A stretch of 64,000 bases of DNA from JADJPO01 sp046330955. GTDB taxonomy: Bacteria; Actinomycetota; Actinomycetes; Actinomycetales; Kineosporiaceae. The notes under the pieces were generated by a model. That model ran no database searches. It was not told where the DNA came from and worked only from the letters and a program-made list of their open reading frames with translations. Below, piece after piece: positions 36,115-44,917 of this stretch (positions are counted from its first letter, which is position 1; every line of letters starts with the position of its first letter). The DNA is taken from assembly GCA_046330955.1 (NCBI GenBank), contig JAXLRT010000024.1:1-64000 (forward strand), read 5' to 3'. Made by a program: the position numbers and the translations under genes.

Positions 36115-37113
36115 ATGGACGACGCCGGGCAGGCCGCGCCCCGACCGGTGCACGCGCCGGTCGAACTCAGCGTCGTCGTCCCGATGTACGACGAAGAGGA
36201 CGTCCTTCCCCTCTTCGCAGCTCGGTTGCGTCCCGTGCTCGACGGCATGCTCGAGGACGGCCTGGTCGCCGACTACGAGGTGCTCGCGGTGGACGACGGC
36301 AGCCACGACGCCACCCCGATCCTGCTGGTCAAGGAGCGTCGCACCTGGCCGCAGCTGCGCGTCGTCCGGCTGCGGGCCAACGCCGGTCACCAGGCCGCCC
36401 TGTCGGCCGGATTGGTGCGCTGTCGCGGCGAGTGGGTGGCCTCGCTGGACGCCGACCTGCAGGACCCGCCCGAGGTGCTGCGCGACATGCTGGTACGCGC
36501 GACCACGGACGGCGTGGACGTGGTCTACGGCATCCGCACCGACCGCAGCACCGACTCGGTGTTCAAACGCCGGACGGCGCGCGCCTACTACCGCCTGATG
36601 CGCGCCACCGTGGGCAACCACGTCTCCGCGGACGCCGGCGACTTCCGCCTGATGAGCCGGGCCACGGTGGACGCCGTCAACAGCCTGCCCGAGCACAACC
36701 GGGTGCTGCGGCTGGTGATCCCGGCACTGGGCTTCCCCTCGGCCGAGGTCGGCTACCGCCGCGAGGTGCGCGCCGCCGGCGCCACCCACTACCCGATCTC
36801 GCGCATGCTCCGCCTCACCGTCGACAGCCTGACGGGCTTCTCGATCGCCCCGCTGCGGGTGGCCACCTGGGCCGGCCTGGGGGGCGCCGTCCTGACCGCG
36901 CTGCTGTTCGGCTACGCGCTGCTGGCCTACCTCAGCGGCCGGGTGGTGCCAGGCTGGACCTCGACGTTCGTCGCCGTGGCCGGGGTGGGCGCCGTCCAGC
37001 TGCTGTGTGTCGGCATCCTCGGCGAGTACGTCGGCCGGCTCTACACCCAGATGCAGGGCCGGCCCTCGTACTTCATCGCCCACGACTCCCTGGACGACGA
37101 CCTCGGCGAGTGA
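36115..37113 (+). CDS. Family 2 glycosyltransferase (DPM1/GtrB-like) with C-terminal membrane helices
   Basis: A 332-residue enzyme. The GT-A domain has the nucleotide-binding start LSVVVPMYDEED, LAVDDGSHD, LDADLQDPPE as DxD-type site, and RRTARAYYRLMRA later. Two membrane helices follow (about 245-305, GAVLTALLFGYALLAYLSG and FVAVAGVGAVQLLCVGILGEY), as in polyprenyl-phosphate glucose/mannose synthases. It likely makes a lipid-linked sugar for cell-wall glycans. It is convergent with the methyltransferase gene. Confidence 0.92.
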   Translation: MDDAGQAAPRPVHAPVELSVVVPMYDEEDVLPLFAARLRPVLDGMLEDGLVADYEVLAVDDGSHDATPILLVKERRTWPQLRVVRLRANAGHQAALSAGLVRCRGEWVASLDADLQDPPEVLRDMLVRATTDGVDVVYGIRTDRSTDSVFKRRTARAYYRLMRATVGNHVSADAGDFRLMSRATVDAVNSLPEHNRVLRLVIPALGFPSAEVGYRREVRAAGATHYPISRMLRLTVDSLTGFSIAPLRVATWAGLGGAVLTALLFGYALLAYLSGRVVPGWTSTFVAVAGVGAVQLLCVGILGEYVGRLYTQMQGRPSYFIAHDSLDDDLGE

Positions 37114-37130
37114 TCACCAACACCCCGCCC

Positions 37131-37207
37131 GGCCCATGATCACCGTTAGATCGCAGTTTCCACCGCTTCAGCCGGAGCGAACTGCGATCCAACGGTGATC
37201 ATGGGCC
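37131..37207. terminator. Bidirectional terminator, long inverted repeat
   Basis: Arms 37131-37158 and 37180-37207 pair over about 27 of 28 positions (one A/C mismatch), starting GGCCCATGATCACCGTT. The loop is about 21 nt. It lies between two converging genes. Confidence 0.82.
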
Positions 37208-37249
37208 GGGGGGTGGGACGGGAGCGGGGGACGCGCCAGGGGGGCGCCG

Positions 37250-38017
37250 TCAGGCGAACTTGCGGGCTCGCACCAGCAGCGACACCCCGGGTAGCGACCC
37301 CACGGGCAGGTAGCGCTCGGCGGCCACCACGGCACCCAGGATGCGGTTCATCCAGGCGGGCGGGTCGTCCAGGTCCGAGCCGTTCGCGCCACCGAAGCGC
37401 CGGCGCAGGGCCACCGCCGGACGCAGCAGCACCATCCAACTGCGCACATCCTCCAGCACGAACCCGGCGCCGGTGAGCAGGTCGGTGAGCTCAGCGCGCT
37501 CGTAGCGCCGCACGTGCCCGACGGACTCGTCGTGCGCCGACCACAGCCGCATGTCGACCGGGACGGCGACCAGGAACGTCCCGCCCGGACGCAACGCCTC
37601 GAAGACGCTCACCGCGGCGGCCTTGTCGTCGTCCAGGTGCTCGAGGACGTCGAAGGCCACCACCAGGTCCAGGCTCCTCGGCGCCAGCGGCAACGCCGTC
37701 GCGTCACCCCGCAGTACGGCGATGCCACGCTCGGCACACACCCGCGCCCCCTCGGCGCCGTACTCCAGAGCGGCGGCCCGCCAGCCGTGCTCGAGCAGCA
37801 CCCGGGTGTTACCGCCACCGGCGGCGCCGACGTCCAGGGCATCCCCAGGGGTCATGCCGGCCACGGCTCGGCGCAGCAGCTCACGACGCTCGGCGTACCA
37901 CCAGTGACGATCCTCCACCTCGGTCAGCAGGCGGACCTCGTGCGACTCCACGCGACGCTTCTCCTCGAACGACAGACGCTCACCAGGCGTGACGGACCTA
38001 CGGGCGGGTGTGGCCAT
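37250..38017 (-). CDS. Class I SAM-dependent methyltransferase
   Basis: A 255-residue methyltransferase. Motif I is ALDVGAAGGGNTRVL, near residue 60; the acidic motif II is ALEYGAEGARVC; motif IV is LDLVVAFDVLEHLDDD; and the post-motif is LRPGGTFLVAVP. The pattern HWWYAERRELLRR is typical of this group. The substrate is unknown. The ATG at 38017 follows a GTG at 38020. The start overlaps the 3' end of proA by 20 bp, so it is probably cotranscribed from the proBA unit. Confidence 0.87.
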   Translation of the reverse strand: MATPARRSVTPGERLSFEEKRRVESHEVRLLTEVEDRHWWYAERRELLRRAVAGMTPGDALDVGAAGGGNTRVLLEHGWRAAALEYGAEGARVCAERGIAVLRGDATALPLAPRSLDLVVAFDVLEHLDDDKAAAVSVFEALRPGGTFLVAVPVDMRLWSAHDESVGHVRRYERAELTDLLTGAGFVLEDVRSWMVLLRPAVALRRRFGGANGSDLDDPPAWMNRILGAVVAAERYLPVGSLPGVSLLVRARKFA

Positions 38018-39365
38018 CACCGATCACGACCCACTTGGTCGAGGTCAACTCGGCCAGGCCCATCGGACCACGGGCGTGCAACTTCTGGGTGGAAATGCCG
38101 ATTTCGGCCCCGAGCCCGAACTCGCCGCCGTCGGTGAAGGCGGTCGAGGCGTTCACCGCCACCACCGCCGAGTCGACCTCGGCCACGAACCGGTCGGCCG
38201 CCCGCAGATCGGTGGTCACGATCGCCTCGGTGTGCCCCGAGGACCACTGCCGGATGTGGTCGATCGCGGCGTCCAGGGACGTCACCACGCCCACGGCCAG
38301 GTCGCTGTCGAGGTACTCGGTCGCCCAGTCCTCGTCGGTGGCCGGGAACAGCTGCTCGGCGGGTACGCCTGCCTCGCGAGCCAGGACGGCGCTGGGCTCG
38401 TCGACGTGCAGCCGCACCCCGCGCTGGGCGAGCGCGGGCAGCACCTGCGGCAGGAACCAGCGCGCCACCTCACGGTGCACCAGCAGCGTCTCGGCGGCGT
38501 TGCACACGCTGGTGCGGCGGGTCTTGGCGTTGATCGTGATCGCCAGCGCCTGGTCGAGGTCGGCCGCGGCGTCGACGTAGACGTGGCAGTTGCCGGTGCC
38601 GGTCTCGATCACCGGCACGGTGGCGTTCTCGACCACCGACCGGATCAGGCCCGCCCCGCCGCGCGGCACCAGCAGATCGACCAGCCCGCGCGCCCGCATC
38701 AGGTGCGTGGCGCCGTCCCGGCCGTGGGCATCGATCGAGGCCACGGCGTCGGCGGGCAGCCCGACCGAGCTCAGGGCGTCCCGAATGCGTTGCACCAGAA
38801 CGGTGTTCGTCTGCAGCGCAGCCGAACCACCGCGCAGCACGGCCGCGTTGCCGCTCTTCAGGGCGAGCACGGCGGCGTCGACGGTCACGTTGGGTCGGGC
38901 CTCGTAGATCATGCCGACCACGCCCATCGGCACCCGCACCTGGCGCAGCTGCAGGCCGTTCGGCAGGGTCGAGCCGCGCACCAGCTCGCCCACCGGGTCC
39001 GGCAGCGAGGCCACGTGCCGCACCGCGGCGGCGATCGCCGCGATCCGGGCGTCGTCCAGCCGCAGCCGGTCGAGCAGCCCCTCGGCCAGGCCGTCGGCCC
39101 GGCCCCGCTCGAGATCGGCGGCGTTCGCGGCGAGGATCTCGGCCGAGCCGGTCTCGAGCGCGCCGGCGATGGCCTCGAGCGCCTGGTCCTTGCGTGCCCG
39201 GGACGCCCCGGCAAGGGCCCGGGCCGCTTCGCGGGCCTGAGCGCACACGGTCAGGACGGCGTCGCGGACGGCATCATGCGATGGGGCGTCCCCGGGCGGG
39301 ACGTCGCGGCCCTGGGGACGGCCGTGAGAGTCACGCGGGATGAACTGCGTGTCGGCCAGAGTCAT
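37998..39365 (-). CDS. proA: Gamma-glutamyl phosphate reductase ProA
   Basis: A 455-residue aldehyde-dehydrogenase-fold enzyme that reduces gamma-glutamyl phosphate to glutamate semialdehyde in proline synthesis. The catalytic Cys is in RRTSVCNAAETLLVH, and NADPH-binding elements are GVVGMIYEARPNVTVDAA and LKSGNAAVLRGGS. GTGNCHVYVD and EFGLGAEIGISTQKLHARGP are also typical. The ATG at 39365 is preferred over one two codons upstream. The gene follows proB with one small gene between. Confidence 0.96.
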   Translation of the reverse strand: MTLADTQFIPRDSHGRPQGRDVPPGDAPSHDAVRDAVLTVCAQAREAARALAGASRARKDQALEAIAGALETGSAEILAANAADLERGRADGLAEGLLDRLRLDDARIAAIAAAVRHVASLPDPVGELVRGSTLPNGLQLRQVRVPMGVVGMIYEARPNVTVDAAVLALKSGNAAVLRGGSAALQTNTVLVQRIRDALSSVGLPADAVASIDAHGRDGATHLMRARGLVDLLVPRGGAGLIRSVVENATVPVIETGTGNCHVYVDAAADLDQALAITINAKTRRTSVCNAAETLLVHREVARWFLPQVLPALAQRGVRLHVDEPSAVLAREAGVPAEQLFPATDEDWATEYLDSDLAVGVVTSLDAAIDHIRQWSSGHTEAIVTTDLRAADRFVAEVDSAVVAVNASTAFTDGGEFGLGAEIGISTQKLHARGPMGLAELTSTKWVVIGDGHTRP

Positions 39366-39417
39366 GGCCACAGCCTACGGTCAGACCCGCCGAGTGGTGC
39401 CCAGCCGGCGTTCCGGC

Positions 39418-39912
39418 TCAGCTGTCGCCGCCCTCCAGCGGCCGGATCTCCCCCAGCTCACCGACCTGCGCCCGCACCGGCTCCTGCCAGCGACGACGCG
39501 CGGTGTCCCGGTCGACCACCTCGAGACCGACCACGGTCCAGGCCGGCAGCTTCGCCGTCTCCTGGTGCTCGCTCCACATCCGCAATGCCTGCGCGACGGC
39601 GCCCTCGATGTCGACCGACTCGTCCCAGTAGCGCAGTTCGGCCCGGCTGCTCGCGTAGGCGGCCGAGACCAGGAACGGCTGCTCCTCGCTGAGGCGCTCC
39701 AGGCCCTGACGCACCTCGTCGGCGCTCATCCGGCTGCCACTCACCGTGATGGTGACGAACCACAACGCCGGCTCCTCGCGCCGGTGCGCAGCGCGTTTGC
39801 CGCGCCGGGACGTGCCCAGCGGGATGCCCCGCAACGGGGTCAGGGTTGCGAGCGGCTGGTCGTCGCCGGTAGTCACGATCCCAGTCCAGCAGGTGTCATC
39901 GCCTCGCGTCAC
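39418..39912 (-). CDS. Hypothetical protein between proB and proA
   Basis: A 164-residue protein of unknown function. The N-terminus (GTSRRGKRAAHRREEP) is basic, then a ferredoxin-like segment ALWFVTITVSGSRMSADEVR with later SAAYASSRAELRYWDESVDI and LRMWSEHQETAKLPAWTVVG. It is shaped like a small alpha/beta domain. The GTG at 39912 overlaps the proB stop by 4 bp, which supports this start and coupling. A later GTG at 39876 is also possible. Confidence 0.65.
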   Translation of the reverse strand: MTRGDDTCWTGIVTTGDDQPLATLTPLRGIPLGTSRRGKRAAHRREEPALWFVTITVSGSRMSADEVRQGLERLSEEQPFLVSAAYASSRAELRYWDESVDIEGAVAQALRMWSEHQETAKLPAWTVVGLEVVDRDTARRRWQEPVRAQVGELGEIRPLEGGDS

Positions 39913-41045
39913 CTCTTTGGCGCAGATGTCGCCACCAGGACCAGATCGTCGCGGTGAACGACCTCTCGTTCGTACCCCGACCCGAGCTCGCGCGCGAGTT
40001 CACGCGTCGAGCGGCCGAGCAGGGCGGGCAGCTCGACGGCGTCGAAGTTCACCAGCCCCCGGGCCACGACGCGCCCCGCGGGATCGGTCAGGTCGACCGG
40101 GTCACCGGCGGTGAAACTGCCCTCGACCCCGGTGACCCCGGCGGGCAGCAGCGACATCCGGCGCTCGACCACGGCGGCGACGGCGCCGTCGTCCAGCATC
40201 AGGCGGCCCTCGGCCCGCGCCGCGTGGGCCAGCCACAGCAACCGACTGGCCGGACGCCGCGGCGCCTGCGCCGTGAACCAGGTGCCGACGTCCTCACCGG
40301 CCAGTCCCGGACCGGCCAGCCGGGTCGAGGTCAGCAGGGTGGGAATGCCTGCCGTGGTGGCGATCTGGGCCGCCTCGACCTTGGTGACCATGCCGCCCAG
40401 GCCCACCCCGGCCGCACCCGTCTTGCCGATGACCAACCCGGCCAGGTCGGCCCGGCTGCGCACCAGCGGCACCCGTGAGGTGCCCTCGCGTGAGGGCGGT
40501 CCGTCGTAGAGCGCGTCGACGTCCGAGAGCAGCACCAGCGCGTCCGCCTGCACCAGGTGGGCCACCAGCGCCGCGAGCCGGTCGTTGTCGCCGAACTTGA
40601 TCTCGTGCGTGGCCACGGTGTCGTTCTCGTTGACCACCGGGACGACACCCATCGCGAGCAGCTTGTCCAGCGTGCGGCGGGCGTTGGCGTAGTGGCTGCG
40701 CCGGATCACGTCGTCCGCGGTCAGCAGCACCTGCCCGGCCTGCAACCCGTGCCGGGCGAACGAGGTGGCGTACGCGGCGGCCAGCAGCACCTGGCCGACG
40801 CTGGCGGCCGCCTGCTGGGTGGCCAGGTCACGCGGCCGGCGCTTCAGCCCCAGTGGGGCCAGCCCGGCGGCGATGGCGCCGGAGGAGACCAGCACCACCT
40901 CGGACGGCGCCTGCCGGCGGTGCGCCAGCACGCTCACCAGCGCGTCCAGCCGGTCGGGGTCCAGGCCGCCCTCGCGCGTGGTCAACGAGGACGAACCCAC
41001 CTTGACCACGACCCGTTGTGCCGCGGCCAACCGGCGCCGGGTCAT
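39909..41045 (-). CDS. proB: Glutamate 5-kinase ProB
   Basis: A 378-residue amino-acid kinase that phosphorylates glutamate, the first step of proline synthesis. The kinase domain runs from VVKVGSSSLTTREGG to about residue 265 (motifs NENDTVATHEIKFGDND, LLSDVDALYDGPP, GTGG-like GVGLGGMVTKVEAA). A C-terminal PUA domain follows (about 290-375). The start overlaps obg by 4 bp, as is typical of actinomycetes. Confidence 0.96.
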   Translation of the reverse strand: MTRRRLAAAQRVVVKVGSSSLTTREGGLDPDRLDALVSVLAHRRQAPSEVVLVSSGAIAAGLAPLGLKRRPRDLATQQAAASVGQVLLAAAYATSFARHGLQAGQVLLTADDVIRRSHYANARRTLDKLLAMGVVPVVNENDTVATHEIKFGDNDRLAALVAHLVQADALVLLSDVDALYDGPPSREGTSRVPLVRSRADLAGLVIGKTGAAGVGLGGMVTKVEAAQIATTAGIPTLLTSTRLAGPGLAGEDVGTWFTAQAPRRPASRLLWLAHAARAEGRLMLDDGAVAAVVERRMSLLPAGVTGVEGSFTAGDPVDLTDPAGRVVARGLVNFDAVELPALLGRSTRELARELGSGYEREVVHRDDLVLVATSAPKR

Positions 41046-42619
41046 GCTCCGGGCTCCGTGGTCCCCTCGCCGGCTGCCCCGGACTCGCCGGACTCGATGG
41101 ACGCGGCGTCGCCGGACTCGGCGGGGTCGGTCCAGACCCCCGCCCGGCGCTCGGCGGCCAGCTCGGCCCGAGCCTCGCTCTTGGCCTCGCGCCGGGCCGC
41201 GTAGCGCTCACGCTTCTCGTCCCGGGTGGCCCGGTTACCGGCGCTGAGCCGTACGTCCTCACCTCGGCGCGAGGCGATCACGCCGGACGCCGAGATCAGC
41301 GTCGGCTCCCAGTCGAAGACCACGCCGGTGACGTCGTCCCCGACCACGACCTCGTCGCCGGCCACGGCCCCGGCGTCGTACAGCGCGTCCTCGATGCCCA
41401 GGCGGGCGAGCCGGTCGGCGAGGTAGCCCACTGCCTCGTCGTTGCTGAAGTCGGTCTGGCGCACCCAGCGTTCCGGCCGGACGCCGCGCACCCGGTAGCG
41501 CACGCCGTCCGGGGTGTTCTCGGCGGCCACGGTGAAGCCGGCGTCGTCAACTGCCTTGGGCCGCAACACGATTCGTGCCGGCGCGGGCGGAGCGGAGGTC
41601 TCGCGGGCCTCGGTGACCCGGCGGGCCATGGCGAAGGACAGCTCACGCAGGCCCTCGTGGCTGGCCGAGCTGACCAGGTGCACCTGCTCGCCGCGCGCCA
41701 CCAGATCGGGCAGCACCAACTCGGCCAGCTCGCGCGCCTCGGGCACGTCGATCTTGTGCAGGACGACGATCCGCGGCCGCTCGGTCAACGGCACCGCACC
41801 GGGCTCGACCGGGTAGGCGGCCAGCTCGGCCTCGATCACCTCGAGGTCGCTCAGCGGGTCGCGGCCCGGCTCGAGCGTGGCGCAGTCGAGCACGTGGATG
41901 ACCACCGCGCAGCGTTCGATGTGGCGCAGGAACTCCAGCCCCAGGCCCCGGCCGGTGCTGGCGCCCTCGATCAGGCCGGGCACGTCGGCGACGGTGAACC
42001 GGGTGCCCCCGGCGTCGACCACGCCGAGGTTGGGCACCAGGGTGGTGAACGGGTAGTCGGCGATCTTGGGGCGGGCCGCCGACATCGCCGCCACCAGGGA
42101 GGACTTGCCGGCGCTCGGGTAGCCGACCAGCGCGACGTCCGCGACGGTCTTGAGCTCGAGCACCACCTGGCCCCGCTCGCCGGGCTCGCCCAGCAGGGCG
42201 AAGCCGGGCGCCTTGCGCCGGGTGGAGGCCAGCGCGGCGTTGCCGAGCCCGCCCTTGCCGCCGGCCGCGGCCACGAAGCGGGTGCCGGCGCCGAGCAGGT
42301 CGGCGATCACGGCGCCGTCCATGCTCTTGACGACCGTGCCGTCGGGCACGCGCAGCACCAGGTCGTTGCCGCTGGCCCCGGCCCGGTTGCTGCCCTGACC
42401 GGCCTTGCCGGCCGAGGCGGTGCGGTGCGGCGAGTGGTGGTAGTCGAGCAGCGTGGTCACCGAGGGGTCGACGACCAGGATCACGTCGCCGCCGTCACCG
42501 CCGTTGCCGCCGTCCGGACCGCCGAGGGGCTTGAACTTCTCGCGATGGATCGAGGCGCAGCCGTTGCCGCCGTCACCGGCGGCCACGTGCAGCACCACAC
42601 GGTCCACAAAGGTCGTCAT
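41042..42619 (-). CDS. obg: GTPase Obg (CgtA)
   Basis: A 525-residue GTPase for 50S ribosome assembly and stress. The N-terminal Obg fold (about 1-158) has the Gly-rich patterns GGPDGGNGGDGGDV and GGKGGLGNAAL. The G domain follows, with G1 GYPSAGKSSL and G3 DVPGLIEGAS. The G4 motif, normally NKxD, reads HKID (His288). The OCT domain (about 350-430) is complete, and a charged 80-residue tail rich in Arg/Glu ends the protein. The ATG is followed by TTFVDRVVLHVAAGDGG. It is preceded by a terminator (42657-42692) and overlaps proB by 4 bp. Confidence 0.96.
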   Translation of the reverse strand: MTTFVDRVVLHVAAGDGGNGCASIHREKFKPLGGPDGGNGGDGGDVILVVDPSVTTLLDYHHSPHRTASAGKAGQGSNRAGASGNDLVLRVPDGTVVKSMDGAVIADLLGAGTRFVAAAGGKGGLGNAALASTRRKAPGFALLGEPGERGQVVLELKTVADVALVGYPSAGKSSLVAAMSAARPKIADYPFTTLVPNLGVVDAGGTRFTVADVPGLIEGASTGRGLGLEFLRHIERCAVVIHVLDCATLEPGRDPLSDLEVIEAELAAYPVEPGAVPLTERPRIVVLHKIDVPEARELAELVLPDLVARGEQVHLVSSASHEGLRELSFAMARRVTEARETSAPPAPARIVLRPKAVDDAGFTVAAENTPDGVRYRVRGVRPERWVRQTDFSNDEAVGYLADRLARLGIEDALYDAGAVAGDEVVVGDDVTGVVFDWEPTLISASGVIASRRGEDVRLSAGNRATRDEKRERYAARREAKSEARAELAAERRAGVWTDPAESGDAASIESGESGAAGEGTTEPGA

Positions 42620-42656
42620 CGAACTGCCTTACTCTCCACGCCACGGCCAGACACGC

Positions 42657-42692
42657 GTGAAGGGCGGACCGGCTGACCGGCCCGCCCTTCAC
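42657..42692 (-). terminator. Terminator after rplU-rpmA
   Basis: Perfect 11-bp inverted repeat GTGAAGGGCGG / CCGCCCTTCAC (42657-42667 and 42682-42692) with a 14-nt inner part that can extend the stem. It lies between rpmA and obg. Obg could still be read through. Confidence 0.8.
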
Positions 42693-42710
42693 GGAAGTCG
42701 AGAACCGGCG

Positions 42711-42965
42711 TTACTCCGCTGGCACCACGTTGACGACGCGGCGTCCCCGCTTGGTGCCGAACTCCACGGCGCCGGACGCAGTCGCGAACAGCGTGTCGTC
42801 CCCACCACGGCCGACGTTCTCGCCCGGGTGGAAGTGGGTGCCGCGCTGCCGCACGATGATCTCGCCGGCGCCGACGACCTGCCCGCCGAAGCGCTTGACG
42901 CCCAGGCGCTGCGCGTTCGAGTCACGCCCGTTCCGCGAGGAACTGGCGCCCTTTTTGTGTGCCAT
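42711..42965 (-). CDS. rpmA: 50S ribosomal protein L27
   Basis: An 84-residue L27. The N-terminal tail AHKKGASSSRNGRDS, followed by NAQRLGVKRFGGQVV, is typical of the family. It lies 23 bp downstream of rplU and forms a ribosomal operon with it. Confidence 0.97.
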   Translation of the reverse strand: MAHKKGASSSRNGRDSNAQRLGVKRFGGQVVGAGEIIVRQRGTHFHPGENVGRGGDDTLFATASGAVEFGTKRGRRVVNVVPAE

Positions 42966-42988
42966 GGTGTCTCAGCCCTTTTCTGACG

Positions 42989-43294
42989 TCAGGAGATGCC
43001 GGTGACCTTGATGCGGGTGAGCTGGGCCCGGTGGCCCTGACGCTTGCGGTACCCGGTCTTGTTCTTGAACTTCATGATGACGATCTTGGGACCCTTGGCG
43101 GCCTCGACGATCTCGGCGGTCACGCTCACCTTGGCGAGCGCGTCGGCGTCGCTGGTGACGGTGGAGCCGTCGACGAGCAGCACGGGGGTGAGCTTCACGG
43201 TCGAGCCGGGCTCGCCGTCCAGTCGGTCGACGTTCAGCACATCGCCGACGGCAACCTTCTCCTGCCGGCCACCGGCGCGGACGATCGCGTACAC
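42989..43294 (-). CDS. rplU: 50S ribosomal protein L21
   Basis: A 101-residue L21. Landmarks are VYAIVRAGGRQEKVAVGDV, IVIMKFKNKTGYRKRQGHRA and TRIKVTGI at the end. I chose the GTG at 43294, where the family begins; an ATG at 43339 would add an unrelated 15-residue extension. A promoter with TTGACC/TACGCT lies about 113 nt upstream. Confidence 0.96.
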   Translation of the reverse strand: MYAIVRAGGRQEKVAVGDVLNVDRLDGEPGSTVKLTPVLLVDGSTVTSDADALAKVSVTAEIVEAAKGPKIVIMKFKNKTGYRKRQGHRAQLTRIKVTGIS

Positions 43295-43406
43295 CTGGTA
43301 CTCACTCTCTCGCGTGGAACTCGCGTGAACTCCGGTCATACAGACGCCCCGGTCGACTCGAGCGACCAGGCCACAGCGGGCGAGAACCTCGCACACACCG
43401 ACGGAC

Positions 43407-43436
43407 AGCGTACGGATGCCGCCCCGGCAGGGTCAA
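43407..43436 (-). promoter_or_regulatory. Promoter of rplU-rpmA
   Basis: On the minus strand TTGACC (43431-43436) and TACGCT (43407-43412) are separated by 18 bp. The spacing and hexamers fit actinobacterial vegetative promoters. It leaves a leader of about 105 nt before the L21 GTG. Confidence 0.6.
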
Positions 43437-43500
43437 ACCGGTGATCATCCGGCGCTCGGACATCTGATCACTGTCAAGGGGCAGTTCACACCCACTCATC

Positions 43501-43517
43501 GGGGGCGCACGTCCCCC
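43501..43517 (-). terminator. Short hairpin downstream of the S8 peptidase gene
   Basis: GGGGG (43501-43505) pairs with CCCCC (43513-43517) around a 7-nt loop, 30 nt past the S8 stop codon. It is a weak terminator candidate. Confidence 0.35.
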
Positions 43518-43546
43518 TCGCTGTGATCATGGACGCAAGTTCTCGC

Positions 43547-44833
43547 TCAGGGCACCAGGACCGGACCCACCCCGGGAACCCGACCCAGCCTCGCCTCGAC
43601 CAACAGGTGCTTGAGCGCAGTGGCCGCGCTGAGCTGGCAGCCGGACGCTCGCGCGGCGACCATTCCTGCCACCAATGGGGTGGCGAACGACGTTCCGCTC
43701 CACCGGGCCAAGCCGGTGAAGGAGCGCTGCTGGCCTTTGAAGGGGTCCTCGGCACAGGTGAACCGACCCGTCGAGAAGGCGTTCACCAGGTCGGTCCCCG
43801 GAGCGTAGACATCGACCCACGGCCCGTGGTTGGAGTAGCTCGCGATCGAGGCGCAGTCCGACGCGAGCGCCCCGACGCCGGTTACCCAGTCGTAGGCGGC
43901 GGGGTACATCGGGTAGGTCCAGCCGTCGTTGCCGGCCGGGGCGAGCATCGCCAAGCCCTCGAGCTGCTTCAGTCGCTGTTCGTAGAGGACGTCGAAGGAC
44001 ACCAGACCCTGATCGCCATAGGTGTTGGTGGCGAAGGTGTAAACCAGGATGTCCGGCACCTGCTGGTCGAGGCGCGCCGAAATCTGGGCGACGATGTCGC
44101 GCTCGTAGCCGGCACCGGTCGCCACGACCAGGGCATCGCTGACGAACACGTCGGCCCGAGGGGCTACCACCCGAGCACACCCGGCCACGAACGTGCCGTG
44201 GCCGCCGTAGGGCAGGATCACGTCCGCCTGCGGCCCGGTGCGAACCCCGGGGTCCGGATCGCCCTCGACGCCGCGGGTCCAGGGCAACTGATCGACGGTC
44301 TGGCGATCGATGCCGGTGTCGACCACCAGCATCGACATCCCCCACCCCGCGGCGGCCGGGCCGCAGCCACATCGAGCCGAACCACAACAGGCCGTCGGCG
44401 GCCGGGTGAACCGCACCGTCGGCGTCACCACGTCGCCGGGCACCTCCTCCGGCTCGGTGGCCGGGCACGGGTGCCCGCAGACGTAGAGCAAGTGCTCCGG
44501 CCGGGCCATCGCCCGCCCGAGACGCTCGTTGACCTCGTCCAGCAGCCCGATCAGGCCACGGCGGCTCTCCCGGTGGCGGTCGGGCACCGTGATCCGGAAC
44601 GCCACCACCCCCGAGACGGGCGAGTCGTCGAATCGTCGAGGCTCGGCCTCCACTGCGGTCAGTGCCTCACCCACCGCGCCGGCGTCCTCGGTTCGGGCCA
44701 CCACGGTCTCGGGGCGGTAGAGGTAGGCCAACGTCTGACCCGGCTCGTCCCAGTTCGCCGGATGAGCGAGCACCTCACCCCGGAAAGCCTCCAGGATCAG
44801 CTGGACCTGGTCATTCTCGCGCGGATCCGCCAT
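43547..44833 (-). CDS. Subtilisin-like serine peptidase (S8 family), paired with the CHAT protease
   Basis: A 428-residue S8 peptidase without signal peptide. The catalytic triad is Asp172 (LVVDTGID), His212 (GGHGTFVAG) and Ser382 (WSGTSFATP), with oxyanion Asn302 (LAPAGNDG). The N-terminal ~140 residues form a long acidic/helical region unlike a classic I9 prodomain and may be an inhibitory or docking segment. The ATG at 44833 has GGAGG 6 nt upstream. The region 145-165 appears in the wrong reading frame (see findings), so that part is probably mis-sequenced. It is divergent from the TPR-CHAT gene and shares an 84-bp promoter region. No signal peptide suggests an intracellular target. Confidence 0.88.
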   Translation of the reverse strand: MADPRENDQVQLILEAFRGEVLAHPANWDEPGQTLAYLYRPETVVARTEDAGAVGEALTAVEAEPRRFDDSPVSGVVAFRITVPDRHRESRRGLIGLLDEVNERLGRAMARPEHLLYVCGHPCPATEPEEVPGDVVTPTVRFTRPPTACCGSARCGCGPAAAGWGMSMLVVDTGIDRQTVDQLPWTRGVEGDPDPGVRTGPQADVILPYGGHGTFVAGCARVVAPRADVFVSDALVVATGAGYERDIVAQISARLDQQVPDILVYTFATNTYGDQGLVSFDVLYEQRLKQLEGLAMLAPAGNDGWTYPMYPAAYDWVTGVGALASDCASIASYSNHGPWVDVYAPGTDLVNAFSTGRFTCAEDPFKGQQRSFTGLARWSGTSFATPLVAGMVAARASGCQLSAATALKHLLVEARLGRVPGVGPVLVP

Positions 44834-44917
44834 GGTGGGCCTCCAGGGAAACCGTCGATCATCGGCTGAGATCGTCATCCCATCGTGTCGTGACGATCAA
44901 CGCAAGCGGAATGAAGC
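44834..44917. promoter_or_regulatory. Shared divergent promoter of the CHAT and S8 genes
   Basis: An 84-bp intergenic region. The inverted repeat GATCGTCA / TGACGATC (44870-44877 and 44891-44898, spacer 13 bp) is centrally placed and may be an operator for both genes. No clear -35/-10 pair was found. Confidence 0.5.

Noticed and set aside
43295..43339. Longer L21 starting at the ATG at 43339
   Set aside because: The extra 15 residues do not belong to the L21 family, which starts at VYAIVRAGG.
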